DNA from: Nocardia brasiliensis
Lineage (GTDB): Bacteria; Actinomycetota; Actinomycetes; Mycobacteriales; Mycobacteriaceae
Direction: 5' to 3'
Length of the DNA: 64,000 nucleotides
NCBI RefSeq assembly: GCF_011801125.1
Contig: NZ_CP046171.1
Span: forward strand, 2,294,001 to 2,358,000
Below, piece by piece: positions 59,440 to 64,000 of this stretch. The position numbers and the translations under genes are program-made. A model generated the notes under the pieces. The model was not told where the DNA came from. It was given only the letters and a program-made list of their open reading frames with translations, and did no database searches. Within the stretch, counting starts at the first letter, position 1; every line of letters begins with the position of its first letter.

Positions 59440-60873
59440 ATGACATCCATGGCTTCCGCGTTGCACCAGCAGACATCGACCGACCCGCGTGATCCGCTGG
59501 GTCGCCTGCAGCGCTTCTTCGATCCCGGCACGCTGCTTCCGCTGCATCCGCGCGACAAATCCGGTGTGCTCGCCGCGATCGGTGAGGTCGACGGTGTGCG
59601 CACCGTGGCCTACTGCTCCGACGCCACCGTGATGGGCGGCGCGATGGGTGTGGACGGCTGCAAGCACATCGTCGACGCGATCGACACCGCCATCGACTCC
59701 GACGTTCCCGTCGTCGGCATCTGGCATTCCGGCGGCGCCCGGCTGGCCGAGGGCGTCGAGGCCCTGCACGCGGTCGGTCTGGTCTTCGAGGCCATGGTGC
59801 GCGCCTCCGGCCTGGTGCCGCAGATTTCGGTGGTGGTCGGTTTCGCCGCGGGCGGTGCCGCCTACGGCCCCGCGCTCACCGACGTCGTGATCATGGCGCC
59901 CGAGGGCCGGATCTTCGTGACCGGTCCCGACGTGGTGCGCAGTGTCACCGGTGAACAGGTGGACATGGCCACCCTCGGCGGCCCGCAGACGCACGGCAAG
60001 AAGTCCGGCGTCACCCATATCGTCGCCGACGACGAGGCCGACGCGTTGCATCGCGCGCGGCGACTGGTATCGATGTTCGCCGAGCAGGGCGAGTTCGATC
60101 TGGTGGCGGCCGCGCACGGCGACGTCGACCTCAAAGCGATGCTGCCGGAGTCGGCCAAGCGCGCCTACGACGTGAAGCCGATCATTCACGAACTGCTCGA
60201 CAACGTCGACGGTGAGAGCTCGTTCGAGGAGCTGCAGGCCGGTTACGCGCGCAGCATCGTCACCGGGCTCGGCCGATTGAGTGGGCGCACCGTCGGCGTG
60301 CTCGCCAACAATCCGATCCGCCTCGGTGGCTGCCTCAACTCCGAAAGTGCCGAGAAGGCAGCGCGTTTCGTGCGGCTGTGCAACTCGTTCGGTATTCCGC
60401 TCATCGTGGTGACCGATGTGCCCGGCTACCTGCCCGGTGTCGGTCAGGAGTGGGAAGGCGTGGTGCGCCGCGGCGCCAAGCTGCTGCACGCGTTCGCCGA
60501 GGCGCGGGTGCCGCGCGTCACGCTGGTGACCCGCAAGATCTACGGCGGCGCCTACATCGCGATGAACGCCCGCGCGCTCGGCGCGACCGCCGTGTACGCC
60601 TGGCCCGGTTCCGAGGTCGCGGTGATGGGCGCCAAGGCCGCGGTCGGCATCCTGCACAAGAAGGCGCTGGCCGCCGCTCCCGACGACGAGCGAGAAGCGT
60701 TGCACGAGCGGCTCACCGCCGAACACGAGCGCATCGCGGGCGGCGTCGAGCGCGCCCTCGCGATCGGTGTGGTGGACGAGGTGATCGATCCGGCGAAGAC
60801 GCGCAGCACCCTCGCCGCCGCACTCGCCGCCGCTCCGTCTCGACCGAGCAGGTTGAAGAACATCCCGCTGTGA
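59440..60873 (+). CDS. accD6: acyl-CoA carboxylase carboxyltransferase subunit AccD6
   Basis: A 477-residue biotin-dependent carboxyltransferase that makes malonyl-CoA for FAS. N-terminal half: ATVMGGAMGVDGCKHIVDAI and WHSGGARLAEGVEALHAVG. C-terminal half: TDVPGYLPGVGQEWEGVVRR and YGGAYIAMNARALGA, the acyl-CoA and biotin sites. It pairs with an AccA3-type biotin subunit encoded elsewhere. Its place after kasA is conserved in mycolate producers. Confidence 0.95.
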   Translation: MTSMASALHQQTSTDPRDPLGRLQRFFDPGTLLPLHPRDKSGVLAAIGEVDGVRTVAYCSDATVMGGAMGVDGCKHIVDAIDTAIDSDVPVVGIWHSGGARLAEGVEALHAVGLVFEAMVRASGLVPQISVVVGFAAGGAAYGPALTDVVIMAPEGRIFVTGPDVVRSVTGEQVDMATLGGPQTHGKKSGVTHIVADDEADALHRARRLVSMFAEQGEFDLVAAAHGDVDLKAMLPESAKRAYDVKPIIHELLDNVDGESSFEELQAGYARSIVTGLGRLSGRTVGVLANNPIRLGGCLNSESAEKAARFVRLCNSFGIPLIVVTDVPGYLPGVGQEWEGVVRRGAKLLHAFAEARVPRVTLVTRKIYGGAYIAMNARALGATAVYAWPGSEVAVMGAKAAVGILHKKALAAAPDDEREALHERLTAEHERIAGGVERALAIGVVDEVIDPAKTRSTLAAALAAAPSRPSRLKNIPL

Positions 60874-60983
60874 ACGCGACTGGGCCCCGGTTCATCCGGG
60901 GCTCGGTTTCGTTGTGCGGTCTCGGCGAGTAGCGCTCGCCGCGGTTCGGGTAGGCGTGGCGGGTCGCTCGGTAGCATCGAAAG

Positions 60984-61475
60984 GTGCGCTACGAAGAGCT
61001 TGCCGACGTGCCGTGCTCGATCACGCGTCCGCTCGTGATCTTCGGTGACCGCTGGACCCTGTTGATCCTGAAGTTCGCCTTCTCAGGGGTGCGGCGGTTC
61101 AACGCGTTCCAGAGCGCGCTCGGCATTTCCCGCAGCCGGCTACAGGATCGGCTCGATCGGCTGATCGAGCACGAGATCCTGGAGAAGCGCAAGGCCGCGG
61201 TCGGTGCGCACGAGGAGTATCGGCTCACCCGGAAGGGCCACGACATCTACCCGATCCTGATGGCCATCCGGGACTGGGGCGACACCTACATGGCGCCGGA
61301 TGGCCCACCGGTGCGATACGCGCACCGCGACTGCACCGGTGAGGTGCACGCGCGACTCGACTGCGACGGGTGCGGCGGCGCGATGACCGCGCGCGACGTG
61401 ATCCCCGAACCCGGGCCCGGACTGCTCGGGCACGAGGCGGGCACGGATCAGTCGGTGAACCAGGTCGCCACCTGA
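60984..61475 (+). CDS. HxlR-family regulator
   Basis: A 163-residue regulator. It has PCSITRPLVIFGDRWTLLIL, RRFNAFQSALGISRSRLQDR and a wing ending EEYRLTRKGHDIYPIL, the standard HxlR features. C-terminal cysteines (HRDCTGEVHARLDCDGCGG) may bind metal or sense redox state. It starts at a GTG. It converges on a nitroreductase gene with a 28-bp tail overlap; HxlR proteins often control such enzymes. Confidence 0.9.
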   Translation: MRYEELADVPCSITRPLVIFGDRWTLLILKFAFSGVRRFNAFQSALGISRSRLQDRLDRLIEHEILEKRKAAVGAHEEYRLTRKGHDIYPILMAIRDWGDTYMAPDGPPVRYAHRDCTGEVHARLDCDGCGGAMTARDVIPEPGPGLLGHEAGTDQSVNQVAT

Positions 61476-62143
61476 TCGATGTCCGCGCGTGCGGTGCGAA
61501 ATCCGTTGACCGGGTGCGCGTTGTCGGCGAAACCGAAGGAGATCCCGGCGACGACCCGGCGATGGTCCGGGATGCCGAAGTAGTCCCGGATGAACGGCGC
61601 GTACGAAGCCAGCGCGGCCTGCGGTGCCGCGCCGAGCCCGAGGCTCTGCGCGCCGAGCAGGAAGTTGCCGAGGTAGAGCCCGCAGTCGACGGCGCCGTAG
61701 ACGCCGAGGTCCGCCTCGGTCGTCACGATCGCGACGTGCGGGGCGTCGAACAGTTCGAAGTTGCGCAGCGTCTGCCGCAGCGTCTTCTCGTGCTCGCCTT
61801 TTCGGATCCCGACGCTGTCGTAGAGCTGTAAGCCGCACGCGCGCCGGCGATCCCGGTACTCCCCGGTGTACTGCGCGGGAAACTCGAAATCCGGTGCGGG
61901 GGTGGCGGTTCGGACATGCTCGAGCAGCGCGGTACGGAAACGGTCGGTGCCGGCACCCTCGGTCACCACGACCTGCCACGGCTGGGTGTTGCACCAGGAC
62001 GCGCTCCGCTGGGACAGGCGCAGGAGTTGTTCGATGACGGGGCGCGGCACCGGATCGGCCAGGAACTGCCTGCAGGTCCAGCGCTGGTCGAGCAGGCGCG
62101 TCAGCGTGGCGAATTCCTGCGTGTCGACCTCGGCTGCGGTCAT
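61448..62143 (-). CDS. nitroreductase family protein
   Basis: A 231-residue FMN enzyme. Features: RRSCRQF-like RWTCRQFLADPVPRPVIEQLL, SASWCNTQPWQVVVTEG (substrate/FMN pocket), DCGLYLGNFLLGAQSLGLG and GISFGFADNAHPVN. It reduces nitroaromatics, quinones or enones with NAD(P)H. The ATG at 62143 has AGGAGA upstream. It converges on the HxlR gene. Confidence 0.9.
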   Translation of the reverse strand: MTAAEVDTQEFATLTRLLDQRWTCRQFLADPVPRPVIEQLLRLSQRSASWCNTQPWQVVVTEGAGTDRFRTALLEHVRTATPAPDFEFPAQYTGEYRDRRRACGLQLYDSVGIRKGEHEKTLRQTLRNFELFDAPHVAIVTTEADLGVYGAVDCGLYLGNFLLGAQSLGLGAAPQAALASYAPFIRDYFGIPDHRRVVAGISFGFADNAHPVNGFRTARADIDQVATWFTD

Positions 62144-62295
62144 GCCATCTCCTCGTTCGGTCCCATTATGAGACCAGACGCTAGCATCGCGGGGACGAAC
62201 ACGGAATGGCTTCGCTGCCGTGTGCCATCTCATCGCGACCGGTCAGGTGCTCGGATTACGGCGAATGAAGCGCGCGGAAAGGGCAGAATCCACGC

Positions 62296-64000
62296 ATGGC
62301 GTCCGAGGCCCGCGCCGCGCGGGATCGCAAACGGCACGGCAGGCACTACACGCCGCCTGTGCTGGCGCGTTTCCTGGCCTCGCGGCTGCTCGCGCACGTC
62401 ACGGCGCCGCGCTCCGGTGTGCTGCGGGTGCTCGACCCGGCCTGCGGGGACGGGGAACTGCTGTTCGCGCTATGGGCCGAGGCCACAGAGCGACTACCGG
62501 GCACCCGGATCGAGCTGATGGGCTATGACCTCGACCCGGTGGCGTTGCGGGTGGCCGGGGAGCGGGCCGCCGCCGCGGGGATCGCCGTCGACTGGCAGGT
62601 GGGCGACTTCTTGACGGTAGCGGCCGAGCTGGCGGCGGGGTCGTTCGACGCGGTGATCACGAATCCGCCGTATGTGCGCACCCAGCAGCTCGGTGGTGCG
62701 ACCGCCCAGCTGCTGAGCAAGCAGTTCGGGCTGCGCGGGCGCATCGATCTGACGCATCCGTTCGTCGCGACGCTACCCAGGTTGCTGCGCCCCGGCGGTG
62801 TGCTCGGGTTGCTGAGTGCCAACCGGTTTTTGACGACCAAGGCCGGCGCGAACATCCGGCGGCTGCTGCTCGCCGAGCTGGCCCCGGTCGAGCTCTACGA
62901 CCTGGGCGATACCAAACTGTTCGAGGCGGCGGTGCTGCCCGCGATCACCATCGCGACGCGCGGCGGGGACGCCGGAGCGTGCCGCTATGTGTCGGCATAC
63001 GAGGTGGACGACGGTGCTATCGCCACGGAGACAGGGCTTTTCGAGGCGCTGGTCGCCGCGACCGGATCGCTGGTCGCCCACGACGGGCGGCGATTCGCGG
63101 TCGAGGTCGGCACCTTGGTCGCCGGTGCCTCCGCCCTGGATATCGGCTCGAAGATGAACCGCGACAGGGCGATTCGTCCGCAAGCGCTCGACAGTGGACC
63201 ACCCGCCGAGACCGAATCCGCGGCCCGACATCGCGCGCCGCCGCACAGCGCGGCATCGGATGCCGTGTGGCGCATGTCGAACGCGCGGGTGGACGCCTGG
63301 CTCGCCGCCATCGGCGCCGCGACCTGGAAGACCTTCGGCGAGGTCGCGCGAATCCGGGTGGGTATCAAGACAACCGCGGATCGGGTCTTCATCTCGGACC
63401 GCTGGGCCGAGGCCGAGCCGGTCCCGGAAACCGAACTGCTGCTGGATCTGATCACGCACCACGATCTCGCGCCCTGGCGGATCACCCGCGCCAACGACAC
63501 CCGCGTGCTCTACCCCTACGACCTGACGCGGCCGCGCCGCACCCCGATAGATCTCGACGAATATCCCCGCGCCGCCGAGTATCTGCGCAATCACAAGGAA
63601 ACGCTCACGGCCCGGCGCTACGTCGGCGCGAACGGCCGGGAGTGGTTCGAGATCTGGGTGCCGCAGCGCCCGCGGCTGTGGCGGCAACCGAAGGTGGTGT
63701 TCCCGGATATCAGCGACCGCCCCCGCTTCGCGATCGATCGTTCCGGTGCGGTGGTCAACGGCGACTGCTATTGGTTGTCCCTCCCGGACCTGGCCGCCGC
63801 ACCCGACGAGGCCGAGCAACTCGCGTATCTCCTGATGGGCGTGGCGAATTCCGCTCTCGGGCTGCGCTTCTACGACACCGTCTGCGGCAACCGCCTCTAT
63901 TCAGGCCGGCGCCGGTGGATCACCCAGTACGTCTCGCGCCTGCCACTCCCGGACCCGGGTTCCCCGCACGCGGCCGCCATCATCGACCTCGCCCGCGACC
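62296..64000 (+). CDS. N6-adenine DNA methyltransferase, Eco57I/TaqI-like; 3' end outside window
   Basis: At least 568 residues, cut by the right edge. The start HGRHYTPPVLARFLASRLL is followed by the SAM motif LDPACGDGELLFAL and the catalytic NPPY in VITNPPYVRTQQL. The second half (RIRVGIKTTADRVFISD, later WFEIWVPQRPRLWRQPKVV) resembles the TaqI-like target-recognition domain. This marks an adenine methyltransferase of a type II/IIG or phage-defence system. No restriction gene is visible upstream; any partner would lie to the right. Confidence 0.88.
   Translation, partial: MASEARAARDRKRHGRHYTPPVLARFLASRLLAHVTAPRSGVLRVLDPACGDGELLFALWAEATERLPGTRIELMGYDLDPVALRVAGERAAAAGIAVDWQVGDFLTVAAELAAGSFDAVITNPPYVRTQQLGGATAQLLSKQFGLRGRIDLTHPFVATLPRLLRPGGVLGLLSANRFLTTKAGANIRRLLLAELAPVELYDLGDTKLFEAAVLPAITIATRGGDAGACRYVSAYEVDDGAIATETGLFEALVAATGSLVAHDGRRFAVEVGTLVAGASALDIGSKMNRDRAIRPQALDSGPPAETESAARHRAPPHSAASDAVWRMSNARVDAWLAAIGAATWKTFGEVARIRVGIKTTADRVFISDRWAEAEPVPETELLLDLITHHDLAPWRITRANDTRVLYPYDLTRPRRTPIDLDEYPRAAEYLRNHKETLTARRYVGANGREWFEIWVPQRPRLWRQPKVVFPDISDRPRFAIDRSGAVVNGDCYWLSLPDLAAAPDEAEQLAYLLMGVANSALGLRFYDTVCGNRLYSGRRRWITQYVSRLPLPDPGSPHAAAIIDLARD

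Noticed and set aside
1..64000. CRISPR array or prophage
   Set aside because: No regularly spaced repeats and no phage structural, lysis or integrase genes were seen.

Overview
The window is high-GC actinobacterial DNA and most likely comes from Nocardia or a close mycolic-acid-producing relative. The right-hand core carries ahpE, a DUF3052 gene, a small lipoprotein gene, aceE, mabR, fabD, acpM, kasA and accD6. This is the order I recall from the Mycobacterium tuberculosis Rv2238c-Rv2247 region. Gene starts are often GTG or TTG. The species is inferred, not proven.

Layout. 1-3.8 kb: two divergent beta-lactamase-fold hydrolases, a DUF3145 protein, a decayed KAP-type NTPase and a deazaflavin-type oxidoreductase. 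3.8-16.8 kb: two adjoining glyoxylate/C2-C3 modules on the minus strand, each with a divergent IclR regulator. Module 1 is a serine-glyoxylate aminotransferase, MFS transporter, FAD/Fe-S hydroxyacid dehydrogenase and FAH-family protein. Module 2 is hydroxypyruvate isomerase, tartronate semialdehyde reductase, glyoxylate carboligase and glycerate kinase, i.e. the glycerate pathway from glyoxylate to phosphoglycerate. 16.9-20 kb: ileS. 20-24.8 kb: a signalling and rearranged zone with a receiver protein, a 24-residue coupled ORF, a TPR-like protein, an orphan LuxR-type HTH, a Fic protein divergent from a membrane protein/winged-helix pair, and an amidohydrolase/MarR pair whose 5' ends are both missing.

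24.8-42.5 kb: an ABC-F ATPase, a complete sugar-type ABC importer, a 540-residue protein of unknown function, a DJ-1/PfpI protein, a DHA2 efflux pump, an XRE regulator, a thioesterase/acyltransferase pair, a TetR-controlled hydrolase/FMN reductase unit, and a stress cluster (CIRCE-preceded hsp20, small acidic proteins, cold-shock protein with an overlapping small membrane ORF, Mug-type glycosylase). 42.6-50.2 kb: a probable genomic island ending at a tRNA-Val gene. It has an IS256-family element, a recent IS3-family insertion that splits a 374-residue gene, imperfect direct repeats, orphan genes with possible HEPN motifs, and a VapBC-type pair.

50.2-60.9 kb: the conserved core of central and mycolate metabolism. 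AceE supplies acetyl-CoA. AccD6, FabD, AcpM and KasA make and use malonyl units for FAS-II elongation under MabR, whose probable box lies in front of fabD. 60.9-64 kb: an HxlR regulator convergent with a nitroreductase, and an N6-adenine methyltransferase that runs off the right edge.
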